From the NCBI GenBank assembly GCA_017654935.2, contig CM065711.1, positions 27,783,807-27,847,806 on the forward strand: 64,000 nt of DNA, written 5' to 3'. This document shows positions 1-12,200 of this stretch, in pieces. Under the pieces are notes generated by a model. It did not search any database and had not been told where the DNA came from. It saw nothing but the letters and a program-made list of their open reading frames with translations. This DNA is from Phymorhynchus buccinoides (Eukaryota; Mollusca; Gastropoda; Neogastropoda; Raphitomidae). Every line of letters begins with the position of its first letter. Position 1 is the first letter of the stretch. A program made the translations under genes and the position numbers.

Positions 1-7
1 AGAACAA

Positions 8-52
<45 letters not shown>

Positions 53-480
53 GATAAATAGAAATTGAAAAAAACGAAAGTTAAAAAATGAAAAGAAAAG
101 AAAGAAACGATAAAGAAAAGAAGAAAGAAAGAAAGAAAACAAAAGAGAGACTAATATATAAGGAAAAACTGATACGAAGAAGAATACAGAAAAAAACAAA
201 AGGGGGGTAGAAGAAGAAGAAGAAGAAGAAGAAGAAGAAGAAGAAGAAGAAGAAGAAGAAGAAGAAGAAGAAGAAGAAGAAGAAGAAGAAGAAGAAGAAG
301 AAGAAGAAGAAGAAGAAACGAAAAGAAGGAGAACAAAGAAGGTGGATTATAAAAAAGCAGGATATGAAGAAGAAAAGGAATGAAATAGAAGAAGGCGGAG
401 GAGAAGAAGAAAATGATGAAGAAGAAGAAGAGAAGGAAGAGAACAATGACATAAAAATAATTCTTCTTTTTCTTCAATGG
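1..480. repeat. Low-complexity block: poly-G and GAA repeats
   Basis: A run of about 38 G (14-51) is followed by A/G-rich sequence and a long GAA/AAG trinucleotide tract (about 209-317). Open frames here translate only to poly-Phe, poly-Leu or poly-Ser and are not genes. Confidence 0.9.
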
Positions 481-1300
481 TCAGATTAGCGTCCTACCAG
501 GCATAGCCTCTTAAGGACGATGTTCTTGAAGACAGAGTCTTCCCGTTGAGATGATGATGATGATGATGATGATGATGAAAAGTCAGTGATGGTGGGACAG
601 GAGTTCGTAACGGTGGCAGACGTCGTCGTTTCCTGGAACACGTTGCGTACCCTGGACTCGCGGATACGCTGTCGGTTGCGGGAACATTTCGGACGGGATC
701 CGAGTCTTGAAAATACCTGTTGTGACGCTGGAGTCAGCATAGTCAAGTTCAGGGCATAGATGCGAGCATCTGTGAGGCGGTAGGAGACTTAGCATTGTGA
801 GACAGCCAAAATGTTGTCTTGGGTGCTCCTGTAGTCCGCTTGTCTGATCATTGCCGTTGGCGTTGGCGTCGATGGTGTTGCTGGTGTTGAGCAGTCTTCC
901 CCTCCTCTGAAAGGCCATCCCCAGGACCACCGGGCGACCTGCTCCGTACCAGGGAATCAATGTTGTTGCAGGCTGTCAGGATACATACAGGCAAAGTCTG
1001 GTCATTTCTGCAGGCGGGAGTGGTCCTTCAAGAAGGGTCCCTGCTCAACAGTAGGTGGCGCGCTGTGCTGAAGTCAAACACCCCAGAGGATGAGTCTGCG
1101 TATCCCACCCCCCTGGGCAGCAGCACAGCCAAAGCCTACTGCTGGGTGCCGCGGATCATTGACGAAGTCAAATCAGCAGAGATGATCCAAGTTGCTGCAT
1201 GTCGTCGTGTCAGTCTGCAAGATCCTCAACTCCCATCTGGCGAGGGAGGAGATCCTGTGTCGCCCTTCCCACCGGCTGCCACCCAATAGGTCGTCGAGAG
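481..1300. other. Unassigned GC-richer segment with short open frames on both strands
   Basis: Base composition is more gene-like than the flanks. On the minus strand a frame opens near 800 and runs to 486; it contains LTDARIYALNLTM and then a Ser run from a (GAT)n tract at 551-578. Another minus frame (960-583) and a plus frame (960-1289) also look ordinary in composition. No domain is recognised and no set of phase-consistent exons could be assembled. It may be the end of a divergent gene, a decayed gene, or repeat-derived sequence. Unresolved. Confidence 0.3.
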
Positions 1301-1613
1301 CAATCTGCCACTTTGCTCGGAATCATCACATGATGAGAGAGTCAGTATAGATAGTCGACCCTCTCTGCTTGTCGTCTGCTACCCGACTTCCGCTTTCGTT
1401 TTCAAAGCAGTGTTAGGGTTAACTCCCCTGCCTGCTCGAAAGCATCCTTCACACCACGGAAACACGTACCCGCGTAGCAGCGCCAATCGGGTAGAACCAC
1501 GTTTTACCGGGTAGGTACCCGTTTCCAGCGAAACCAAACTCGAATTGTGCCGTGCATGTGTCACTGTTCGAAGCTTTTATGTTTGTGAAGTTTCGGTTGT
1601 GATCAGTTTCAAA
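1301..1613 (+). promoter_or_regulatory. Probable promoter and 5' UTR of gene 1
   Basis: This segment lies directly upstream of the gene 1 start codon and is poor in transposon sequence. It contains a perfect ER-stress element (listed separately) and another CCACG at 1453-1457. No convincing TATA box is seen and the transcription start is not determined. The start-codon context (A at -3) is favourable. Confidence 0.55.
1483..1501 (+). promoter_or_regulatory. ER stress response element (CCAAT-N9-CCACG)
   Basis: CCAAT at 1483-1487 and CCACG at 1497-1501 are separated by exactly nine bases. This is the full ERSE consensus bound by NF-Y with ATF6 or XBP1 in unfolded-protein-response promoters. 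It lies 113 nt upstream of the ATG of an ER folding enzyme, where such an element is expected. Induction itself is inferred. Confidence 0.8.
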
Positions 1614-1629
1614 ATGTTATTGTTCACAG
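1614..1629 (+). CDS. PDIA6: Gene 1 exon 1: start codon and first residues of signal peptide
   Basis: It encodes M-L-L-F-T plus one base of a Gly codon and ends at a consensus donor (G/GTACGT). Joined to exon 2 it gives [19 protein letters not shown], a textbook hydrophobic signal peptide, which is the main support for this very short exon. The context AAAATG has A at -3. Confidence 0.85.
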
Positions 1630-4600
1630 GTACGTGTCGTGTGAAATCAAAACTGGATGCAGAGCAGACGACTTTTAAATCTTTCTTTTGTTGTGATTGA
1701 AAATGGAAGTTCAACTTGATGAGATTATCATTTTGCCGAGCTCAATCGCGAAAGTCTGTTATCTCTTTAGCCGCCATTTAAAACGTTTTCAGTGTATCAG
1801 CATCGGTTTGGGAGTGCGTGTTACTACTTACTTTGGTGGTTATCTTTCCTTTATGCACCCACAATTTGACTTTGAGTACACGTTTACCGAAACGTTGCAC
1901 CCCTTGCATTGCCAAAATGCAGGCAGTATTAGTCATAAGTCACAAGTTTCTTTATTGTCCATTGGCATTGTACAAGGCATGATATGGAAACTTGTTTTCC
2001 ACCGTGTAAGAAAAATAAAAGTATGAAACATAAATTTACATTGACTAATAACAAATAGACTATCAAGTATCATTGTAACTCTCACACCACACCCAATCAT
2101 TCATCCACGCAATTTTGATAAAATACCAGTTAACCAGCTGAGAGAGAGAGAGAGAGAGAGAGTCTCAATCTGTCCGTCCATCTCTGTGCTTCTCTGTCTT
2201 TCTGTTGGTCAGTGTATGTATGTGTGTGTGCCACTATAGCACTGTTTCAAAATGAAAACGGAAGTAACAGACGAGTTGTGTGCCCGTTAGGACACTTAGT
2301 TCTGGTTAGGAAATGCTGTAAACACGGCATGGCTGCTCCGTAATTGAAATAGAGGGGTGTTTAATTGCTCAGTTATCAGTTTGTAGATTTGATAATATTA
2401 AGTCCTGTTTCATGTTTCTTTCTTAAAGTGTTTACATTCGTTGACTATAAACAGTTATGTTCTTATTTGTTTACTTGATGCGACCACATTAATACCCCAA
2501 GACTTGAAGACAAGAACAAAATATAGTTGTTGTTGAAGGTAGGTAAATTCCATTTTTTTAATTCTAATTTTGAACCGGAACTACCCCAAACCGACTTCAA
2601 GACGAGACAGTAGGGAAAGATAACCCCAAAAGACCGAATTATGAAACAGTGCTATATGTGTGTGTCTCTGTGTATGTGTGTGTGTATTTGGTATGTTCTT
2701 GTCATAGAGACTTATCTCTGTGAAATTCGGGCTGCTCTCCCCCGGAGTGTGCGTCGCCGCAAGCGCAGCGCCTACCCATTATTATTATTTTTTAATTTTT
2801 TTTTTTTTTTTGTGTGTGTGTGTGTGTGAGTGTGTGTGCATGCATGCGTGTGTGTGTCTCTCTTTTTGAAAAGTACCCAAGGTAATGTTCGATTATGGAT
2901 GCTCACGTTATTGACAGGACCACTGGCGGTATCAATGGGTACCTACAGTCAGTTGGAGAAAAAGTCATTCTTTCGATTGGGGATGTTTATCCTGCCCCAC
3001 GCCCAAATTCTTCGTTTAGACTGCTAGTGCTATTGGCATACAGGATGCATGCTTTGTGAGTTCGTGTCATCCATTCCACCGGCACACACGGCCTACTCGT
3101 ACCGAATAGTGGAATGGGTTTTAACGTGCGCGCTGTCGCAGTCAAAAAAAGTCGCTCGTTCAAATAAATTGCCCGCTACTATGAGAGTGTGTATTTGCGA
3201 CAACCACAAATTTCACTCTTTCTTTACTTGAACCATTTACCTAACCCTAACCCTATCCCTTACCCTAGAAAAAAGTGAAATTTGTGGGTTCATGCTCAAT
3301 GTCGCAAAATGTCACAAATACACACTCTCATAGTAGCCGGACGATGTATTTGAACGAGCGACTTTTTTGACTGCGACACGCGCAAGGTCCCATCTCATGA
3401 GACTTAAAACCAAGGTCCTGAGTGCCAACGCATGCACAAGATCTTGCGTATGCGTTAAGGCCATGTACACATATATGCGGAGATTCCGTGCGGAAACACA
3501 TGCGCAACCCGTAAATAAGTAAAAGAAAGAAGGGAAAAGATTTGCGCACGTGTCCAAATTTCCCCTAATCCGTAAATATTTAGCCCTTCTTCCTTTCACT
3601 TCTGAGTTTCCGTACGGAACTTACGCGTCTAATGTGTACACGGCCTTAAGCCCATTTCACTATTCGGTAGGAGAAGGCTGTGTTGTGTCGGTGGGATAGA
3701 TGACACAAACTCAAATGGCGTGCATCCTATGTGCCAATTATAGCCCAAATGAAGACTATGGGTGTGGGGCAGGATAAACATCCCCAATCGGAAGAAGATT
3801 GAAGAAGCAGGGAAAGATGTCAACAGTGTTGATTCTTGTTTATAGATATATAGCAGCAATTTCTAATGTGTGTGTTTATAGGTGTAGCAGCTGTGCTGAC
3901 TTGGCTATCTGGGTCAGCGGCGTTGTATGAAACGGGGAAGGATGAGGTTGTTGTTGTCGTACCCTGGCTAAAAGACTCCAGGGATCATCCCAACAGCCGA
4001 AGCACTTAAATACTATGGTACAAATGCACCAGGTAGGGATGAGAACATTAAGTGTGTGACCGTTTTTGATTACCCCTGCCACTTGGGCAGCCTCACTCCG
4101 ACTTCGGAGGATTTTGGAGCTTGTCATGGCTAAAGACAACCCCCGCATAACTATGCAGAGAATAACAACATTTTGATGTAGCCTTGGTATTCCCCCGAAA
4201 ACGGAGTGTGGCTGCCTATGCGGTGGGGTAGTCAAAAACGGTCACACACGTAATGTTCACATCCCTAGCTGATTCACTTGTACCATAGTGTTCAGGTGCT
4301 TCTGCTGTTGGGATGATCCCTGGAGTCTTTTAGCCAGGGTTAGCCAACAACAACAACAGTCTTGGTGTTCTAGCCTATGTCAATTGGTCTGACACAGCTT
4401 TAAAGGGGCACCCAGATGGATTCGTTTTTGAAAGAAACACCTTGAGATCACTAGGAAAACACACTTGACAGAGATCGCAACACTCACTTTGCTCTGGTTT
4501 CCTAGAAATCAAACCGTCAAATCAGCGATTCCTCCTTGGCGGAGGTGCTGGAAGTCAGATTTTGTTCAGTGAAAGACAAGGCATGTGCCTTCTCTTTTCT

Positions 4601-6816
4601 AATGGCCGCCTGAGTCGCTTTAATTAGGCCAAATCGTTTGCACGAAATGTCCACAATACAAGACTTTATTTTATACAGTTTCAGTTTGTCAAAAGGAGTT
4701 TTGCTCACAACAAAGGAAATAGCTCCCTCCCCACCCCTTCAAAAATGGCGTTTCTTCTGTCATTCAGGTGCATTTTAAAGAAGGGCATAGCCGAGCGGCA
4801 GCAACACATTGTGACAATGCAAACCCGGCCAGAGTTATGTCCTGCCCCCCCCCCCCCCCCCCAATAAACACACCACTTTCCTCCCTTAGAAAACGCATAA
4901 AATACATAGCCCAAAATTTGAAGCGATTCTGTTCAGTAGTTCACGAGATACAGCTGAACTTTTATACAAACTTCCTTGCACCATGGTACACCACCACACA
5001 AAATTTGAAGCGATTCTGTTCACTAGTTCACGGGGGAAATTATATAGCCCGAAGAAGGAAATTTTGGTTTTCAAGGTCAAACTTCAAGGTCAAGGTCAGC
5101 ACTGTGTTGATTAACGAAAGGAAGCTTCCTTTTCAAGCTGTCTACCCCTCTGCCAATTTTAATCAAAATCCAAACTGTAGTTTTTAAGATAATCGATACA
5201 CAGACAGACAGACACACACACAGACACAAAAACCGATCGCAATACCTCGGCACAGATTTTTTTCCAAAAGAGTACCGGTAAGTAAGAAAAGGTTTATTCA
5301 CCAAAAGAAATGTTTTGACCAAGTTTCGTGATTGGCTCGGGTGCACCTTTAAGCCAAGGCGAGAATGATCAGGTCTCTTGTTGACTCCTGTTTATGCACA
5401 AAGCAGCGTTTTCATATGTGTGTGTTTATAGGTATAGCAGCTGTGCTGACTTTGATATATCGGGAGCTTTGGCGTTGTATGAAATGGGAAAGATGTCATC
5501 ATTGTTGACTCCTGTTTATGCACAAAGCAGCGTTTTCATATGTGTGTGTTTATAGGTATAGCAGCTGTGCTGACTTTGATATATCGGGAGCTTTGGCGTT
5601 GTATGAAATGGGAAAGATGTCATCATTGTTGACTCCTGTTTATACACACAGCAGCATTTTCATATGTGTGTGTTTATAGGTATAGCAGACTTTGATATCT
5701 GGAGCTTTGGCGTTGTATGAAATGGGAAATATGTCATCATTGGTGACTCCTGTTTATACACACAGCAGCATTTTCATATGTGTGTGTTTATAGGTATAGC
5801 AGACTTTGATATCTGGAGCTTTGGCATTGTATGAAATGGGAAAGATGTTATCATTGTCGACTCCTGTTTATACACACAGCAGCATTTTCATATGTGTGTG
5901 TTTATAGGTATAGCAGACTTTGATATCTGGAGCTTTGGCATTGTATGAAATGGGAAAGATGTTATCATTGTCGACTCCTGTTTATGCACACAGCAGCATT
6001 TTCATATGTGTGTGTTTATAGGTATAGCAGCTGTGCTGACTTTGATATCGGGGTCACTGGCGTTGTACGAAACGGGGAAGGACGAGGTCATTCAGCTTAG
6101 CGACCAGAACTTCCATTTCAGAGTGACCAACAGCTTCGACATCTGGATCGTCGAGTTTTACACCCCTTGGTGAGAAATAGTTTGTGATGAACCATTTTGG
6201 CTCACTCGTATTAACTTTGTAGGATTTAACCAAATAACACCCCCCCCCCCCCATGTTTACGACCCTCAATCTGAAAGTCATTATTTGTTGGCAATCTTGT
6301 ACTTAGCCCACCCCACCCCCAAGTGAGCCTTGAAGGCTTTGACTTGTTATTTGGTTAAATCCTATTTCAGGCCCTGTTATTATCTGCGCAGATTTCATGC
6401 ATGTTTCGCCTAGACTCGGGTAAAGGATAGGGTTAGAATCAGTTTAGGACTATTTTCATCAAAGAAAAATCCTCCGAAGTCGGAGTGTGGCTGCCAACGT
6501 GGCGGGGTAATCTTCTTCTTCTTCTTTGTTCGCTCAGTTTCCTGTCACATGAGCGTAGATGCGTCATGCTGCCGTTATGCGCCTAACTAAGAAATAGTCA
6601 GGCCCAGCATGTCCGACTTCGGCAGAAAAAATCTTTGTAAGAATTTATACCAAAAAAAGGCAGGAGAATGGACCAGTGAGATAGAGAGATAGCAGATGAC
6701 AGTAAGCAAAGGGAAAAGGCAGAGTCAAAGAGAGTGACAGATTAGAGGAAGTTACAAGCACAGAACTTCCAGAAGGTTGGGGAACTATTTGTACGAAAGA
6801 CCCCCCAGTATCCCCA

Positions 6817-6861
<45 letters not shown>

Positions 6862-8593
6862 GGCGGCAGGGTAATAAAAAACGGTCACACACGTAGTGTT
6901 CTCATCCCTCCTAGCCGGTGCATTTGTACCATAGTGTTCAAGTGCTGCGGCTGTTGGGATGATCCCTGGAGTCTTTTAGCCAGGGTACGACAACAACAAC
7001 TTCAAAGAAAAATAATGAAGAAAAAAAAAATCAACAAAGAATAACAAACTTGAAGCCTATTTTGTTCAATGATCGCCATGTCCACCACCACTGCAAAGTC
7101 AGCAAAATTAGTGTCGTAAATGTTGCCGAAAGGAAGACAAAATTATGGTGGACTTAGCATTCACGCTGTTGCTTTGAGCTGCTGTTTGTAGGGTTAAAGT
7201 TAATTCACACACACCCCATTTTGAGTTATGTGTATTTTCATGTTCTCTATCATCTTGTTTTTCATATTTATAAAGGACAATCTTTACTATGGTCTCTAAA
7301 TGGTTTGGTAAAGGTAAAGATGTGCCACCCCCCATGCATTTCTCGGTTAATTGTATTTTTCCGTTTTTTGCCTTTCTTACCATACATAAAGCTGTATTTT
7401 AGGAACATTTTTAGCTAATTACCTTTTTGGAATACTAACCCTAGCCCTAAACCTAACCCTACCCCCCACTATGTACTGCAGTACACCGCGATTTGTCACA
7501 GTTGTGGTTCGTTGCGTTTTTCCGTCTTATACGGTGGGGGGTAGGGTTAGGGTTAGGGCTAGGGTTAGGGTTAGGGTTAGTATTCCAAAAAGGTTATTAG
7601 CTAAAAATGTTCCTAAAATACAGCTTTATGTATGGTAAGAAAGGCAATAACGGAAAAATACAATTAACCGAGAAATGTAGGGGGGGTGGCACATCTTGAC
7701 CTTTACCGGTCAATGCATTTTCTTCAGCTAGGCTTGACTTTAGACAGTGTTTTCTCAAAAGTGTTTTCAAACGAGTAGATCAATGCATTTTCGTCAGCTA
7801 GGCTTGACTTTAGACAGTGTTTTCTCAAAAGTGTTTTCAAACGAGTAGATCAATGCATTTTCGTCAGCTAGGCTAGACTTTAGACTGTGTTTTCTCAAAA
7901 TGATCGACACTCACCCTGCCAACTTTAAATGCTGGTAACTCTGGAACGGAAAAAGATACAAGAATGGTTCTTGTATCATTAGAAAGAGAATTGTCTGAAG
8001 TTTCCAAATGTGGGTTAGCTTCTAATCACAGTGATTTATTTTTAAGAGCTTGTGCAAAACTCGCCTTCCTTGCTTGTTTTCTTCTTGTTTGCTTTGATGA
8101 GTTTGAATCATTATTTTTTTTTAAATTGTGTACCACTGTATTTTAAAGGCTGTTTTAGTTGCCCTGGGCCTGTATTCACGTTGAGATAGCATGAGACTTA
8201 GCATGATGCTAACTTAGAAGCTCTTCCAATGTCCTGTAGGATTTAATAGGACTTTTGGAAGAGCTTCTAAGTTAGCATCATGCTAAGTCTCATGCTATCT
8301 CAACGTGAATACAGGCCCTGGTGCTTTGCCCGTCGAAGGTTTAAGAATAAACCGAAATATCGCGATTTTTATCAGTTTTTAACAAATTTTTATATTGAAG
8401 TTTCCAAATGTGCAATTTTCTCAGAAAGGTCAGTTTGACACTGTCCCTTTTGTGGTGCTGGGTGCTGGGTCACATATGTGTAATATTGTGTTTGTTCATT
8501 TTAATTTTTTTTGGTATGATAAATGATGTTTTTAGGTGTGCCCATTGTCAAGGACTGGAACCCGAATGGAAGAGAGTGGCCAAAGTACTGAAG

Positions 8594-8658
<65 letters not shown>

Positions 8659-8820
8659 ATAATGGAACCCGAATGGAAGAGAGTGGCCAAAGTACTGAAG
8701 GTAGAGAGAGAGAACCCGAGAGAGAGAAGAGAGTGAGAGAAAGTACTGAAGGTAGAGAGAGAGAGAAGACGGAGAATATATAATGGAACCCGAATGAAGA
8801 GAGTGGCCAAAGTACTGAAG

Positions 8821-8886
<66 letters not shown>

Positions 8887-8941
8887 GACGGATGAATATA
8901 TAATGGAACCCGAATGGAAGAGAGTGGCCAAAGTACTGAAG

Positions 8942-8999
<58 letters not shown>

Positions 9000-9054
9000 G
9001 ACGGATGAATATATAATGGAACCCGAATGGAAGAGAGTGGCCAAAGTACTGAAG

Positions 9055-9099
<45 letters not shown>

Positions 9100-9100
9100 C

Positions 9101-9134
<34 letters not shown>

Positions 9135-9192
9135 ATAGACGGATGGATATATAATGGAACCCGAATGGAAGAGAGTGGCCAAAGTACTGAAG

Positions 9193-9244
<52 letters not shown>

Positions 9245-12200
9245 GACGGATGAATATATAATGGAACCCGAATGGAAGAGAGTGACCAAAGTACTGAAGG
9301 TGGGGGGAAAACAGATGAGAGAAATGAAGGAAAGTGAGAGAGAGAGAGAGGGAGAAATAATAGACGGATGAATATATATATTGTGCTGGTTTGCTTTTAT
9401 TGTGGATTTTCGATTTGATGCAAAGAGGACACCATTCTCTTGTAGAATGTCTTTTTTGCTCAGGTTGGCATCCACTGGACAGTCAATTTGCAGGCCAATC
9501 ATGCAAACTGATGAGATCTTCTCAAGATCGAAACAGCTGTCTTTGCATAAGGCACTGTCCCTCCCCCATTGGGAGAAAAAGTAAATCAGCACAATTTATA
9601 TAACTTTTTGTTTTGTTTTTTTGTTTGTTTTGAACACGAACATTACTCAAAGTTAACGTTAACTGGTTTTGTTTCTGAGGTTCACAAATAAAGACATTGG
9701 ACACAGAAAAGTTTTATTAAAGCAAACTATATATATATATATATATATACAGAAAGACATGCCGTAAAATGCGGACTATAAGCCGCTACTTTTTTCCCCA
9801 ACTTTGTCCCATGTGGCTTATAGACTGATGCGGCTTATCTGTGGATTTTTTCCACTCTACATTTATCAGCATAATTAAATCTGTTTCTGGACACATTTTC
9901 AGCCTATTTTGAGCTTCTTTAGACTCAAAACTGGTTTTGGTAATCAACAGATTCAAATCTCATGTTCAGACATGAGACTTTTTATATTTGTGTTGCTGTG
10001 TACACATATGTGATGCAGTACGCGAATACCCAGCTAAAGTCGGCCAGCCACAAGAGAGAGAAAGAGAGAGATAAAGAAAGCGAGAGAGATTTGATTGATT
10101 GAAAAATGTTTAAAAATAAACTATTAGAGATAGATGAATTCTATTTTTTGCATGTTAATCTGTTGTCTCTGGCCTTTCTGAAAATATGAATAAGTCAAAA
10201 GTGATCATTTACGACATTAGCCTGGTTTTCCTGTGTTGCATCCCATATGGGTCTCTCTCCGGAAAACTGGTCCAATATGTGACATAGAAGCCAAAAAATA
10301 AAATGGGACAAATTGAACAGAAAATGCATGCATAGAGTAGCTTTATGAATCAACTTTCTTATGACATGAAAACTAAATCAGTCAAGGCTATCGTTGCTGG
10401 GTTTTATGACTTTATTTATATGCGTCCAGAGCTGGTAGCGCTGACAACACTGTGTCCTTCACTGCATAATTTCATCAACTTAAATAAACTTTATGATGCA
10501 TTTATTAAGTACCGGTATTTTTTTTCTCTCACAAAAATGTTCTTCCTATTTTGCAGGGGATCGTAAGGGTGGCAGCGATAAATGTTGAAGAACACCCCAG
10601 CGTCAGTGGCAGTTTTGACTTGCCTGGGGTGCCCATTATCAAACTCTTTGGAAACGACAAGAGCAAACCTATAGCTTATGAAGGTAATGTGACAGACAGA
10701 CAGACAGACAATTTGATATTTATTGTCTTCTTAGTAATGTGACAGACAGACAGACAGACAATTTGATATCTATTGTCTTCTTAGTAATGAGACAGACAGA
10801 CAATTTGATATTTATTGTCTTCTTAGTAATATGACAGACAGACAGACCATTTGATATTTATTGTCTTCTTAGTAATGTGACAGACAGACAATTTGATATT
10901 TATTGTCTTATTAGTAATGTGACAGACAGACAGACAGACAATTTGATATTTATTGTCTTCTTAGTAATGTGACAGACAGACAGACAGACAATTTGATATT
11001 TATTGTCTTCTTAGTAATGAGACAGACAGATAATTTGATATTTATTGTCTTCTTAGTAATGTGACAGACAGACAGACAGACAGACAATTTGATATTTATT
11101 GTCTTCTTAGTAATGTGACAGACAGACAGACAGACAGACAATTTGATATTTATTGTCTTCTTAGTAATGTGACAGACAGACAGACAGACAATTTGATATT
11201 TATTGTCTTCTTAGTAATGTGACAGACAGACAGACAGACAGACAATTTGATATTTATTGTCTTCTTAGTAATGAGACAGACAGATAATTTGATATTTATT
11301 GTCTTCTTAGTAATGTGACAGACAGACAGACAGACAGACAATTTGATATTTATTGTCTTCTTAGTAATGTGACAGACAGACAGACAGACAGACAATTTGA
11401 TATTTATTGTCTTCTTAGTAATGAGACAGACAGATAATTTGATATTTATTGTCTTCTTAGTAATGTGACAGACAGACAGACAGACAGACAGACAATTTGA
11501 TATTTATTGTCTTCTTAGTAATGTGACAGACAGACAGACAGACAGACAATTTGATATTTATTGTCTTCTTAGTAATGTGACAGACAGACAGACAGACAAT
11601 TTGATATTTATTGTCTTCTTAGTAATGTGACAGACAGACAGACAGACAGACAATTTGATATTTATTGTCTTCTTAGTAATGAGACAGACAGATAATTTGA
11701 TATTTATTGTCTTCTTAGTAATGTGACAGACAGACAGACAATTTGATATTTATTGTCTTCTTAGTAATGAGACAGACAGACAATTTGATATTTATTGTCT
11801 TCTTAGTAATGTGACAGACAGACAGACAGACAGACAATTTGATATTTATTGTCTTCTTAGTAATGTGACAGACAGACAGACAGACAATTTGATATTTATT
11901 GTCTTCTTAGTAATGTGACAGACAGACAGACAGACAGACAATTTGATATTTATTGTCTTCTTAGTAATGTGACAGACAGACAGACAGACAGACAATTTGA
12001 TATTTATTGTCTTCTTAGTAATGTGACAGACAGACAGACAATTTGATATTTATTGTCTTCTTAGTAATGTGACAGACAGACAATTTGATATTTATTGTCT
12101 TCTTAGTAATGTGACAGACAGACAGACAGACAGACAATTTGATATTTATTGTCTTCTTAGTAATGAGACAGACAGATAATTTGATATTTATTGTCTTCTT

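Larger units (their letters stand above)
6170..8535. other. Intron 2: SINE-like copies and inverted-repeat elements
   Basis: About 6219-6367 is bounded by inverted AGGATTTAACCAAATAACA. About 6513-6820 is a dispersed SINE-like repeat (CATGAGCGTAGATGCGTCAT ... GGGGAACTATTTGTACGAAA) ending in poly-G to 6860. A (CAA)n-tailed repeat lies at 6870-6995. A foldback element (7307-7707) and a palindrome (8166-8318) are listed separately. About 7735-7900 holds 2-3 tandem 84-bp units with TCAATGCATTTTCGTCAGCT. Confidence 0.75.

Noticed and set aside
1697..2026. 109-codon frame in intron 1
   Set aside because: Composition is not protein-like, no homologue was recognised, and it is not needed for the gene 1 reading frame, where exons 1 and 2 join in phase.
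7435..7585. Interstitial telomere as evidence of a chromosome fusion
   Set aside because: The CCCTAA and TTAGGG motifs are the core of an inverted-repeat transposable element with other copies in the window.
8501..9592. 363-codon minus-strand frame
   Set aside because: It is the antisense of array B with its (GA)n spacers; no start context, domain or splice support.
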